The notes: generated by a model not told the origin, from the letters alone. Positions 1 through 11,466 are shown, counted from the stretch's first letter. The stretch: DNA of 23,712 nt from JBBAEA01 sp041656175 (GCA_041656175.1 JBBAEA010000042.1:1-23712), one strand, 5' to 3'. Numbers and translations: made by a program.

Positions 1-154
1 TTTCTCTCGTAGCTTGATTTCTTTTCATTTCTCTATGAATCGCAGAGCGCGATTTGTTTAACATTCTGGCCAATTCCGTTATAGAAAGGCCTTCACGAAG
101 ACCTTTTTCTAGACGCAATCTATCTTCTATCGTAAAGTGACTGTAAGACTGCAT
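1..154 (-). CDS. IS30-family transposase, N-terminal fragment (cut by window edge)
   Basis: Reading the minus strand from an ATG at 152-154 gives 51 codons that run off the left edge. The peptide starts MQSYSHFTIEDR and contains the IS30-type helix-turn-helix: a Gly-Leu-Ser-Ile turn, then ELARMLNKSRSAIHREMKRN. This N-terminal HTH_38 module binds the element's terminal repeats in the family; the DDE catalytic domain would lie outside the window. A strong ribosome binding site (AGGAGGG, minus strand, 157-163) sits just before the ATG. Whether the full gene is intact cannot be seen. Confidence 0.85.
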   Translation of the reverse strand, partial: MQSYSHFTIEDRLRLEKGLREGLSITELARMLNKSRSAIHREMKRNQATRE

Positions 155-232
155 GAACCCTCCTGAGTGTGAGTCTTTCGCAAAACAATCATACAACAGA
201 AAGTTCGTGCAGTCCCCTGTTGCACTCGTAAT
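1..232 (-). mobile_element. End of an IS30-family insertion sequence (partial)
   Basis: The transposase fragment is followed outward by about 75 bases and then a terminal-type sequence at 207-225, where GTGCA and TGCAC face each other around a CCCCT core. IS30-family ends often carry such GTTGCAC-like inverted repeats. The exact outer boundary is a guess, because the matching end is outside the window. The element is transcribed away from nifJ and ends about 230 bases upstream of that gene, so it may have replaced part of nifJ's native upstream region. Confidence 0.5.
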
Positions 233-461
233 GAAGATCTACCAACTCCCCCCAACAAAAATAACTAAAAAAGCTCTTGTATATTTGTTATAAAAACATC
301 TAAAATAGGAATAAAATTCTGATTAAACTCAAGATACACACATTATGTTAATTTAAATAAAATTGTACTTATTGATTGATCCTTAGGAAGAAAGCTGCTA
401 TGTAATGCGCGGTCATTCCCGGGTGTGGAATGTTTAGGAACTTTTGTTTGGAGCGAGCTAT
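233..461 (+). promoter_or_regulatory. Leader and presumed promoter region of nifJ
   Basis: This AT-rich stretch lies between the insertion-sequence end and nifJ and holds no convincing gene. It ends in a small hairpin (CATTCC at 414-419 pairs with GGAATG at 427-432) in the presumed 5' untranslated region. A GGAG ribosome binding site at 450-453 lies 8 bases before the ATG at 462. I could not pick one -35/-10 pair with confidence among several TATAAA-like strings near 290-345, and saw no clear Rex or Fnr palindrome. Confidence 0.3.
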
Positions 462-4010
<3,549 letters not shown>

Positions 4011-4031
4011 TCACGCCAAGAGACTGAAATG

Positions 4032-4059
4032 AGGCACGCTACAAGGCGTGCCTTTTTTT
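4032..4059 (+). terminator. Rho-independent terminator of nifJ
   Basis: An 8-bp perfect stem (AGGCACGC at 4032-4039 with GCGTGCCT at 4046-4053) encloses a 6-base loop and runs into a T-tract ending at 4059. It lies 22 bases after the nifJ stop codon. Repeat copy A starts at the next base. Confidence 0.9.
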
Positions 4060-4213
4060 GTGGGGGGCAAACTTGCCCCCCTACGCGCGGGCTTCCTCGC
4101 AAAATTCGGCAACGAACGCAAAATACTGTGCGGTGTATTTGCTAATCGCGCATCCACCGCACAGTATGCGTTCGTAGCGAATTTTAACGAGGCGATCCCG
4201 CGCTACCCCCCAC
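4060..4213 (+). repeat. Long palindromic repeat, copy A
   Basis: The element opens with a small hairpin (GTGGGGGG, 8-base spacer, CCCCCC), followed by TACGCGCGGG. A large nested palindrome follows: an outer stem CGCGGG/CCCGCG, an internal loop CTTC opposite GCGAT, an AAAATTCG/CGAATTTT stem, and an inner stem built from CGAACGCA and ATACTGTGCGGTG with their complements. It closes with CGCTACCCCCC followed by AC. Copy B at 6713-6860 is nearly the same sequence in the opposite orientation; copies C (12744-12807) and D (23171-23316) keep the ends but differ inside. Long open reading frames here are an effect of the palindrome. Confidence 0.9.
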
Positions 4214-4305
4214 TCTGAATACATACGCCCACAAGGGAGCTTAAGAGCTATTTTATGGACTGCTTTTGTAAGCATCAGAGCTTCTTTCCATAAAAAATAT
4301 GCGTG

Positions 4306-5343
4306 TCACCATATCGTTTTGATACCAAGTCTTTGCGCAATGACTTCTTTCGCCTTATCAAAGCGCTGTAAGTACGAGCCCGATAAGGATATAAGATCAA
4401 GTTTATTTTCGTAAAACAAACTTTTTAACTGCATGCTATATTTGTCTCTGTGTTTAGCTATTTCTTCACTTCTCGTACCGTCCTGCACAAACTCCGTACT
4501 TGGTTCAAGAAAGAATATGAGCGCAAAGCGTTGTAAATTGCTTATGGCATCTGCGAGAGCACTGCATTGCTTGATTTCATCATTTTGTTTTAGAAGAAAT
4601 TGCGCGTAAAACTTCGTGCTTAAGGCATCTGTATCGACAAAGAGCAAGCGATTGGAGTGTAGAAGCGCATCGAGCTCTGCGGCTTTTTGTCGAATTAATA
4701 TTTCCACCAAATCGTCTTGATTCATAAAGTCTTCACCGCCAGCGTTAAAACATACATCACGTCCAATTTCGGGCACAAAATTTGTGTTGTAGGCCAGCGC
4801 TAGGTTTTGAGTAAGCGTAGATTTCCCCGTGCTCTCGGAACCCGTAATAAGTATTCTTTTAGCGTAATACGGTCTGCAAATGGGTGGCAGATATTCCCAG
4901 TGTTTATAAGGGCAGAACCTTAGCTCGGTACTGCTGATCGGTACTTCGCTTCTGTCAAAATATATGACCTCGCTGTCGGAGCCGTAGAGACTTTCAAAGC
5001 GATTGCTGTCCCAATAATCAGAGCCACAAAATACAACATCGATCTTTGTACGAATAAGTTTTTTTATATCATTGGCGCCTTTCTCCCAATAGTAGTCGCT
5101 ATTGTATGCTTCTTTTGTGCTGGCGGTATCTTCTAGCGTGAAAATCTTAATATTATGTAAATGCATAGTCGAATAGTGTATCCAACGATATATAAGGTCT
5201 TTAGCTACAGATTCGCGTCCCTCGCAGTAGCTTATTATCACAAACAAGCGCTCGCAAACGCTTGCAGCGCGTATGATATCGTGAATATGACCGATATGCA
5301 GCGGATCGAAGGAACCACCAAAAAAGCCCAGTTTATACTTCAT
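4306..5343 (-). CDS. nadR: NadR-type bifunctional NMN adenylyltransferase / nicotinamide riboside kinase
   Basis: The protein phosphorylates nicotinamide riboside to NMN and adenylates NMN to NAD, the last steps of NAD salvage in the cytoplasm. The start ATG (5341-5343) leads directly into GFFGGSFDPLHIGHI, the nucleotidylyltransferase motif (His16 and His19 of HxGH), with ISSTELR at 137-143. The C-terminal kinase has a P-loop GSESTGKS at 168-175. At 345 residues it lacks the N-terminal repressor helix-turn-helix of enterobacterial NadR, so no DNA-binding role is expected. It overlaps the 3' end of pnuC by 11 bases, showing translational coupling with its transporter. A longer reading frame to 5409 exists, but family alignment supports the ATG used here. 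The sequence looks more AT-rich than nifJ. Confidence 0.93.
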   Translation of the reverse strand: MKYKLGFFGGSFDPLHIGHIHDIIRAASVCERLFVIISYCEGRESVAKDLIYRWIHYSTMHLHNIKIFTLEDTASTKEAYNSDYYWEKGANDIKKLIRTKIDVVFCGSDYWDSNRFESLYGSDSEVIYFDRSEVPISSTELRFCPYKHWEYLPPICRPYYAKRILITGSESTGKSTLTQNLALAYNTNFVPEIGRDVCFNAGGEDFMNQDDLVEILIRQKAAELDALLHSNRLLFVDTDALSTKFYAQFLLKQNDEIKQCSALADAISNLQRFALIFFLEPSTEFVQDGTRSEEIAKHRDKYSMQLKSLFYENKLDLISLSGSYLQRFDKAKEVIAQRLGIKTIW

Positions 5344-6039
5344 TTTGTTCACTAATCGCGCCTTTACGCCAACGAATATACATAAAAATTGCATTAAACA
5401 AATAGACACACCACATCATCAGTGTTGCTACGCTCTCCGAGTCGAGTGCGAAAAAAGCATAGCCCCACATGAAAATACTGACCACATTCACAGCGATCCA
5501 AAGCAAGCACTGCTCGGCAAACATATGAATAGTTACCAGCATTGCCACTACCGAAACAACGGTGCTAAAGGAGTCCACATAAGGAAGCGTCCCCCCGATG
5601 CCGACAAAAACATGCCATAGAGCACGGTGGCAGCACTCACGATAGCCACCAGCAGCATAAACTGCTTCCACGTCATTTTGCGCTTTCTAACCTCTTTAGT
5701 TTCAGCATTCATATGCTTGCTCCAAACATAAAAACCGTAAAACTGCAGAGGCAAAAAGTACATCACATTGAGCATTACTTCGCCGTAATATTTGGCGTTA
5801 TACGAAATAATAGCGTAGAGCACCGTGTTAATAAATCCAAATATATAAGCTGATAATTTCCCCTTTCCCGTACATATGGCAGCAATCACTCCAGTACTCG
5901 CAGAAATGATTCCCATCATAGAATCTTTCCATAATATGGAAATACTTATGATCGAAAAGCATGCGACACATAGCCATAGAATTTCGAGAAACTTCCAACC
6001 CGATACTTCGTTGATAATACATTTTTTTACACCTTGCAT
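5333..6039 (-). pseudogene. pnuC: PnuC nicotinamide riboside transporter, reading frame broken by a 1-base shift
   Basis: PnuC proteins carry nicotinamide riboside across the inner membrane by facilitated diffusion, trapped by the NadR kinase encoded next. The first part (start 6039, residues 1 to about 150) has the family's N-terminal helices and a YGEVMLNVMYFLPLQFYGFYVW segment. The frame then runs into a nonsense tail ending at 5548. The rest of PnuC, from GGTLPYVDSFSTVVS through WIAVNVVSIFMWGY to the stop at 5333, continues in another frame. The break maps to a run of six G (minus strand) at 5591-5596; a seventh G would restore a 235-residue protein of normal length. It may be a sequencing error, a phase-variable tract or a true mutation. 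A weak AGGAA site precedes the ATG, and nadR overlaps the end. Confidence 0.88.
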
Positions 6040-6350
6040 AGATTCCTATGGATCAAAATGGCTAAGAAAAACCTCATTGTTCGTTTTTTTGACTAGCTTT
6101 GCATGAACTCAAGCTTGCGTGTGTAACAGCAAGTCATCATGGGTGGATTTTTCTGCTGCAAGCCTTCGCTGTCGTTCCTATAGCGCAAGGGAATAAAAAT
6201 TCATAGAGCGTTCATGCTCATTTAAGCGCTTTCGTTTGCATACTGCGTTTGTAAAGGATTGATACAGGCGATTTCATATTATATGTTTTTCTTAGGGCTT
6301 TAGCGCCTCTTATCGCTTTTATGCTTTTTTTGTAAAGATGTCTTCAAACT
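6040..6350. other. Divergent intergenic region between pnuC and the SMR gene
   Basis: This AT-rich 311-base gap must hold promoters for both divergent genes. I see small hairpins (GAGC and GCTC around 6207-6220; GGGC, TTTA, GC near 6294-6306) followed by T-rich sequence, but no gene. I looked for guanidine riboswitch features (paired ACGR loops) on the plus side and for a recognised NAD riboswitch on the minus side and found neither. Confidence 0.4.
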
Positions 6351-6689
6351 ATGAATACAAATTGGATCATGCTCATCATTGGTGGTTTTTTCGAGACAGC
6401 CTTCGCCGTTTGTCTATCGCAGGCTCAAAATAGCAGCGGCGGCACTAAAGTTGCGTGGCTAGTGTCTTTTATGCTTTCGGTTTCGCTGAGCATGTTTTTG
6501 CTTTACCAATCGATGGGCGGTAAAAACCCCTTTCCTGTGGGTACGGCATACGCGGTTTGGGCAGGTATAGGCGCAGTGGGAAGCGTTCTTGTGGGTATAT
6601 TCTTTTTGTCGGAGCCTACGACTTTGCCGCGTTTGGTTTTTTTGAGCTTACTCATCTTATCGATCGTAGGCATACAAGTGGTAAGCTAA
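6351..6689 (+). CDS. Small multidrug resistance family exporter, guanidinium (Gdx/SugE)-like
   Basis: The 112-residue protein has the SMR layout of four membrane helices and works as an antiparallel dimer in the inner membrane. The essential proton/substrate-coupling glutamate is Glu15 in GGFFETAFAV. The loop and third helix read PVGTAYAVWAGIGAVGSVLVG, which fits the Gdx/SugE branch (guanidinium export) better than EmrE, where this stretch is IPTGIAYAIWSG. The C-terminus SIVGIQVVS also matches that branch. SMR proteins can be single-gene dimers or paired genes; no partner lies nearby. The ribosome binding site is weak, so ATG 6351 is chosen from family length. It sits inside the block framed by repeat copies A and B. 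Confidence 0.88.
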   Translation: MNTNWIMLIIGGFFETAFAVCLSQAQNSSGGTKVAWLVSFMLSVSLSMFLLYQSMGGKNPFPVGTAYAVWAGIGAVGSVLVGIFFLSEPTTLPRLVFLSLLILSIVGIQVVS

Positions 6690-6712
6690 GCTCCATTTGG
6701 CTCCCAAACACT

Positions 6713-6860
6713 GGGGGGTAGCGCGAGATCACCTCGCAAAAGTCGCTACGAACGCATACTGTGCGGTGGATGCGCGATTAGCAAATACACCGCACAGTAT
6801 TTTGCGTTCGTTGCCGAATTTTGTGAGGAAGCTCGCGCGTAGGGGTGGCGAAGCCCCCCG
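6713..6860 (-). repeat. Long palindromic repeat, copy B (inverted relative to copy A)
   Basis: The reverse complement aligns almost end to end with copy A, including the inner stem with CTGTGCGGTG and the loop region. Where A has CGCGGG opposite CCCGCG, B (read in A's orientation) has CGCGAG opposite CTCGCG, so the pairing is kept. The flanking G-run hairpin is GCGGGGGG, a short spacer, then CCACCCC. With copy A it frames nadR, pnuC and the SMR gene. Confidence 0.9.
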
Positions 6861-6989
6861 CAGAGGGAAAAACAGACATTGCCCTTGGATAATTGGAGTT
6901 TTTGGGGAATTGCCTTTGCATGACAAGCGTTGCGATGTTAGAGATATATGGGGGAGAGGAAATGGTTTTTTGCATAGGATTGAGCTGCT

Positions 6990-8558
6990 ATGAAAGATTG
7001 GACGAGACGAGAGTTTTTGCAGGCCTCGGCATTGACAGTGGCGGGGCTTTCGGCGGGCGTGTCTTTGGCGGCGTGCGCGCGTGGCCCACAGGGACCGAAT
7101 GTTGTATCTGCAAACGAGAATAAGGATGTGGTTAATTCAATGATTGATTCATATTTTGGTGCAAAGTTTGGCATCAGCGAGGCTTTAATGACAAAAGCTT
7201 TGCAGCTGATGCTGGCGAGTGGTGCGCAGTGGTCGGAGTTGTATTTTGAGCATACGCGTGTTTTGGACTTATCGTTGTTGGATGGAATAGTCAGCAGGGC
7301 GTACTCGAATGTAGACTTAGGCGTGGGTTGTCGTGCGGTCATTGATGACCAGGTTGGCTATGCCTACAGCGAGAGTTTGGATGAGGCGGATGTGTTGCGT
7401 GCGGCGTCGTTAGCGTCGGGGATTGCGCGCGCTGCGGCGGGGGGCAAGACGGAAGCTGCTCAAGCGGTGGCGCGTCACGGTTTTTTGTATGATCCGGAAA
7501 TCAACTGGCATGAAGTCGAGGTGAGCAAACTGGTTGCACTGTTGCAGGCTGTCGAAAAGAAGGCACTGCAAGCCGACAAGGATGTCGAGAAAGTGATGGT
7601 GCACTTTGGCTACCAGCAAAAAAACATTTTGGTAGCTGCTTCTAACGGTTTACGCGCCGAAGATTCGCAGCCTAGGGCTGTTTTGTCGCTTTCGGTGGTC
7701 TTGAACAGGAACGGCGAGCGTCAGAGTAATCAGGCAAATATTGGGATTAGAGCGGGTTTAGAGTATTTCTCGGAGCAACGCATCGATCAATTAGTCGAAG
7801 ACGTCGTTGCTCGCACGCGCATTTTGTTCGAAGCCCGCAAGCCAAGGGGTGGTGAAATGCCCGTAGTTTTGGGGGCGGGTGCTTCTGGGATTTTACTCCA
7901 CGAGGCGATAGGACATGGTATGGAAGCGGACTTTAATCGCAAGGGGCAGTCGATTTTTACGACGATGATTGGTAAAAAAGTCGCGATCCCCGAGATCAAC
8001 ATTATCGATTCGGGTTTGATGCCTGGGCTCAATGGTTCGGCGCATATTGATGATGAGGGGACGCCTTGCCAAGAAACGGTCCTGGTTGAGAATGGGATTT
8101 TGAAGTCCTACCTACACGATAACTTGAGTGCGAAGCATTATGGTTTGAAGTCGACGGGGAGCGGTCGTCGCGAGTCCTTCCGCTTTGTGCCCTATCCGCG
8201 AATGCGCGAGACGTATATGACGGCGGGAGAGCGCAGTTTGGACGATCTTATTAAGGATGTGAAGTATGGGGTGTATTGTACGCACTTTACCAATGGTCAG
8301 GTCGACATTGGTGCTGGGGACTACACGTTCTATGTAAAGAATGGCTATTTGATCGAAGATGGTAAACTAACGGCACCTATTAAAGATGTGAATATCATAG
8401 GTAATGGGCCAGACACCTTATCTAAGATTACGGCGGTGTCTCATGATTTTACGATGCATGATGGTGCGTGGACTTGTGGTAAGAATGGTCAGGGTGTTCC
8501 CGTGTCAGTGGGTATGCCGAGTGTTCTTGTTTCCTCGCTAACTGTGGGAGGTGAATAA
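6990..8558 (+). CDS. tldD: TldD-family metalloprotease with Tat/lipoprotein leader
   Basis: TldD is the catalytic subunit of the TldD/TldE zinc protease, which trims small unfolded peptides such as microcin and CcdA precursors. The metal motif HEAIGH is at residues 304-309 and the conserved cysteine (YCTHF) at 430, both typical. The family body starts near residue 51. The first 50 residues are an added export leader: TRREFLQ at 5-11 is a good twin-arginine motif, followed by a hydrophobic stretch and a lipobox LAAC with Cys29. Known TldD proteins are mostly cytoplasmic, so an envelope-anchored form is unusual. AGGA about 10 bases upstream supports ATG 6990. The stop codon shares one base with the pmbA start, so the two are translationally coupled. 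Confidence 0.93.
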   Translation: MKDWTRREFLQASALTVAGLSAGVSLAACARGPQGPNVVSANENKDVVNSMIDSYFGAKFGISEALMTKALQLMLASGAQWSELYFEHTRVLDLSLLDGIVSRAYSNVDLGVGCRAVIDDQVGYAYSESLDEADVLRAASLASGIARAAAGGKTEAAQAVARHGFLYDPEINWHEVEVSKLVALLQAVEKKALQADKDVEKVMVHFGYQQKNILVAASNGLRAEDSQPRAVLSLSVVLNRNGERQSNQANIGIRAGLEYFSEQRIDQLVEDVVARTRILFEARKPRGGEMPVVLGAGASGILLHEAIGHGMEADFNRKGQSIFTTMIGKKVAIPEINIIDSGLMPGLNGSAHIDDEGTPCQETVLVENGILKSYLHDNLSAKHYGLKSTGSGRRESFRFVPYPRMRETYMTAGERSLDDLIKDVKYGVYCTHFTNGQVDIGAGDYTFYVKNGYLIEDGKLTAPIKDVNIIGNGPDTLSKITAVSHDFTMHDGAWTCGKNGQGVPVSVGMPSVLVSSLTVGGE

Positions 8559-9880
8559 TGGATTTGAAGCAAATCGCTGAACAATCGCTGGAACAGTGTT
8601 TAAAATCGGGCGCTCAGGAAGCTAAGGTAACGCTTAGCAAATCACAGAAGTTAGCCGTAGATTGGCGCAAGGGCAAGGTCGAAACTCTAAGCAACTCCGC
8701 TTCGAGCTCTATTGTTTTTTCGATATACGCAAATGGGCGCTATGCCGTGCACCAGAGCTCGGACTTGCGAGCCGAAGCTTTGCAGAGCTTTATACCCAGA
8801 ATTGTAGAGTTAACGCGTCTTTTAGAGCCCGATGAATTTAGAAAATTAGCGCCAAAAGATCTCGTATCAAGCACTAGCGCTGAAGATATCGCGCAATTAC
8901 AGATCTATGACAAAGCCATAGAAAATATTTCCAGCGATGATTGCTACGATATTTTGCGAACTCTAGAAGCACAAAGTTTTGATTCATCGCTACCCATCAT
9001 CGACGTGAGCGCGAGCATTAGCACAAACACAGGAACTAGCCATAGCGTGCACAGCAACGGCTTTTCGAGCACGGAGCAGCGCAGCAGGATCTCGGCGTAC
9101 ACGGAGCTAACGCTTCAGGATCCCAGTGGTAAGCGCCCTAACGCGTACTTTGGTGATACGCGTCGACATCTAGTCGATCTTATGGACACGGCCGAGATCG
9201 CAAAAGAGGCACAGCGCTACGCGGCTTATACTTTGGAGCAGGTCAAATTGCCTTCGGGCAAAACGACGCTGCTCTTCGACAGACGCGTCGCAACCACGCT
9301 TATTTCGCGCTACCTCACCCCCATATTTGGCAGCGATATCCAACAAAAACGCTCTTACTTTGAGGGGAAACTCGGTAAAAAGATCGCGGTTCCCGCGCTA
9401 ACGATTGTCGATGACCCCCACATTGTGCGTGGTTTAGCAAGTAAACTTAGCGATGGCGATGGATTTTTGAGCGTAGCGCGTCCTGTTATTGAGGCTGGAG
9501 AGCTCAAGAACTACTTTATCGATTATTATTATTCGCTGAAACTCGGCGTTGACCCTACGACAGGTTCCTTCTCTAACCTCGTTGTTCAAGCTGGTTCGCA
9601 GTCGCAAGCTGAACTCATCGCGGGTGTTGATAAAGGCATCTTTGTAACGAGTTTCTTGGGTGGTAATGCCGATCGCACCACAGGTGATTTTTCTTACGGC
9701 ATCGCGGGCGTTGCCATTGAAGGCGGGAAGCTTACACAAAACGTCTCGGAAATGAACTTTAGTGGTAACTACAACGAACTCTTCCTCAAGCTGAGCGCCA
9801 TAGGTAATGATCCCATGCTATCCTATAGCGTCCGCACACCGACCCTACGTTTTGACGACGTCGATGTTAGCGGCGCGTAG
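8558..9880 (+). CDS. pmbA: TldE/PmbA-family protein, partner subunit of TldD
   Basis: This 440-residue protein is the non-metal-binding partner in the TldD/TldE heterodimer. It shares the TldD fold (for example GKTTLLFDRRVATTLISRYL near 240, SFSNLVVQAGS near 345, and the C-terminal SYSVRTPTLRFDDVDVSG) but has no HExxxH motif, as expected for TldE. The start ATG overlaps the tldD stop (TAATG). Unlike its partner it has no signal peptide: it begins MDLKQIAEQSLEQCLKSGAQ. If TldD is really exported, the two would be in different compartments, unless TldE is carried along through Tat or the TldD leader is not used. A perfect palindrome 45 bases downstream probably ends the operon. Confidence 0.93.
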   Translation: MDLKQIAEQSLEQCLKSGAQEAKVTLSKSQKLAVDWRKGKVETLSNSASSSIVFSIYANGRYAVHQSSDLRAEALQSFIPRIVELTRLLEPDEFRKLAPKDLVSSTSAEDIAQLQIYDKAIENISSDDCYDILRTLEAQSFDSSLPIIDVSASISTNTGTSHSVHSNGFSSTEQRSRISAYTELTLQDPSGKRPNAYFGDTRRHLVDLMDTAEIAKEAQRYAAYTLEQVKLPSGKTTLLFDRRVATTLISRYLTPIFGSDIQQKRSYFEGKLGKKIAVPALTIVDDPHIVRGLASKLSDGDGFLSVARPVIEAGELKNYFIDYYYSLKLGVDPTTGSFSNLVVQAGSQSQAELIAGVDKGIFVTSFLGGNADRTTGDFSYGIAGVAIEGGKLTQNVSEMNFSGNYNELFLKLSAIGNDPMLSYSVRTPTLRFDDVDVSGA

Positions 9881-9924
9881 CTTTCGATAATACTTTGCAA
9901 ACACGATAGCTCTTTGCATAGCCA

Positions 9925-9954
9925 TATGCCGCTCATCTTAAGATGAGCGGCATA
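9925..9954. terminator. Perfect 30-bp palindrome, likely shared terminator
   Basis: Two 15-base arms starting TATGCCGCTC are perfect reverse complements with no spacer. It lies between the convergent pmbA and Cys-rich lipoprotein genes, and the plus-strand side runs into GCTTATTTTATG. A bidirectional terminator is the simplest reading; the T-tract is imperfect. A dyad site for a dimeric DNA-binding protein is possible but less likely at a 3' end. Confidence 0.65.
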
Positions 9955-9978
9955 GCTTATTTTATGATAAATCTAAGT

Positions 9979-11466
9979 TTACAAACAAATTGCACTTGGG
10001 GGTAGTTTGGCGTAACACTTGAGGAAAGCATGACCATCCTCCCTACAACATAACTCACCAACAGGGCAGCTCGTTTTGTTACACTCTTTCGATAATTTAT
10101 TTTCGCAATGACCATTAATGCAAACTGCAGGCGCTACACATGTTTTGCATAAATCACCGCACTGAGTGTTCGTATTTACACATGTATTGCCGAACTTACA
10201 AAATCCTGGGCTACAGCTATGTACTTTGCAAGTTCCATCGCTTTGGCATTCCGTGAGGCCCACGTTTGGTAGATTCGTGCAGTTTGTGCAACTCTCACCA
10301 CATTGGGTGTTCGTGTTTACACATGTATTGCCAGTGTTACAATATCCAGCGTTACAGGTAATTACTTTACAGCTTCCGCTCTGGCATTCCGTGGTGGCCG
10401 CGTTAGCAATCTTTGTGCAATCGTTGCAGTCCTCTCCGCACTGGTTTGTGCTATTCTCGCAGCCAGACTGCGTTTGGCACATCCCAGCAGGACACGACGT
10501 TATTTGGCACTCTCCTTCGACACATCGCCTCTCTTCACCTTGCGTACTCACAGTACAGTTGTCGCAGTTGCTGCCACAATGGGTGTTGGTGTTAACGCAG
10601 GCTTCCCCCGTGTTACATAAATTGCCTTCGCAGCTGAGCACAACGCAGGCGCCTTCAACGCAAGCAGCTTCTGTGATGTTCGCCGAACTGCTCTTGCAGT
10701 CGAGGCAATCTGTACCACAAGTTTCAACGCGTTGATTGCTTAAGCACTGCTCATTGACTTTGCAGTACCCATCCTTACACGTGTCGATCACACAGTTAGC
10801 ATTTTCACAAGTTGCATTGGCAACATTCTCTATTTTGCTACAATCCTCGCAGCTTTCGCCGCAAGCCAAACTATTGTTTGCGTTCTCTACGCAGTCTTCG
10901 CCCAAAGGGCACTGCCCCTTTTCGCAAGGGTTCTGCTTACATGCACCTGCGTAGCAAATGCCCATAGCCCCATAAAGTCCGACGCAATTATCGCAATTTG
11001 CACCACATGCTTCAACACTATTGTTGGGAATGCATGCATCTTGGTAAAAGCAATAACCCGCATGGCAGGTACGGCAATCGTCTTCAATGTTGCTCATGCA
11101 CTTTGAGCCTTCGGTTGTCATGCATGAAACTTGATTATCAGGACACGCTGTAACTGCTACGCAATTCTCTGCTTTGCAGACGTAGCCTTCTAAGCAATAT
11201 CCGTAACCGTTGGAGTTCTCAATGCCCGTGCAATCTCCACCGGACGTTCCGCAGTCGCAGGCGTTCGCGAGCGTAACACAGTGCTCTTTGCCTCCGGGAC
11301 CATTGAGATCGCAAAACTGGTTTCGCTTACAACGTCCAAAGCGATTAGCGTTTTCGGCCAAACATTTTGGCCCGTGTTCCTCTAAGGTGATAGCTCCCTC
11401 AAGGTTACAGCCTGTGTATACAAAAAAGAGAATAAAAATCGTGTAGAAAACTTTTATGCACTTCAT
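9979..11466 (-). CDS. Cysteine-rich repeat lipoprotein, function unknown
   Basis: The 495-residue product starts MKCIKVFYTIFILFF and reaches a lipobox-like VYTGC with Cys20, so it is probably a lipid-anchored envelope protein. The rest is extraordinarily rich in cysteine. From about residue 125 to 460 it consists of modules of roughly 40 residues with the pattern C-x2-G-x-C-x6-C-x3-N-x-C-G-x2-C-x2-C, including near-identical CVNTNTQCGE or CVNTNTHCGS segments. Spacing suggests paired disulfides in each module. The last two repeats (DNA near 10158-10210 and 10298-10350) are almost identical, a sign of recent duplication. Comparable Cys-repeat surface proteins are common in Myxococcota and Bradymonadota. 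No enzymatic domain is visible; adhesion or surface structure is a guess. Confidence 0.88.
   Translation of the reverse strand: MKCIKVFYTIFILFFVYTGCNLEGAITLEEHGPKCLAENANRFGRCKRNQFCDLNGPGGKEHCVTLANACDCGTSGGDCTGIENSNGYGYCLEGYVCKAENCVAVTACPDNQVSCMTTEGSKCMSNIEDDCRTCHAGYCFYQDACIPNNSVEACGANCDNCVGLYGAMGICYAGACKQNPCEKGQCPLGEDCVENANNSLACGESCEDCSKIENVANATCENANCVIDTCKDGYCKVNEQCLSNQRVETCGTDCLDCKSSSANITEAACVEGACVVLSCEGNLCNTGEACVNTNTHCGSNCDNCTVSTQGEERRCVEGECQITSCPAGMCQTQSGCENSTNQCGEDCNDCTKIANAATTECQSGSCKVITCNAGYCNTGNTCVNTNTQCGESCTNCTNLPNVGLTECQSDGTCKVHSCSPGFCKFGNTCVNTNTQCGDLCKTCVAPAVCINGHCENKLSKECNKTSCPVGELCCREDGHAFLKCYAKLPPSAICL

Noticed and set aside
4081..4275. Open frames across palindromic repeat copies A and B
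   Set aside because: The frames arise from the palindrome, differ in extent between copies, and lack start signals.
6240..6350. Possible guanidine riboswitch before the Gdx-like SMR gene
   Set aside because: No paired ACGR hairpin loops and no ykkC-type core are visible; only a weak hairpin and T-rich sequence.
10166..10735. 189-codon plus-strand frame within the Cys-rich gene
   Set aside because: Its repetitive content mirrors the Cys-rich repeats on the opposite strand; the minus-strand product has a signal peptide and regular modules.
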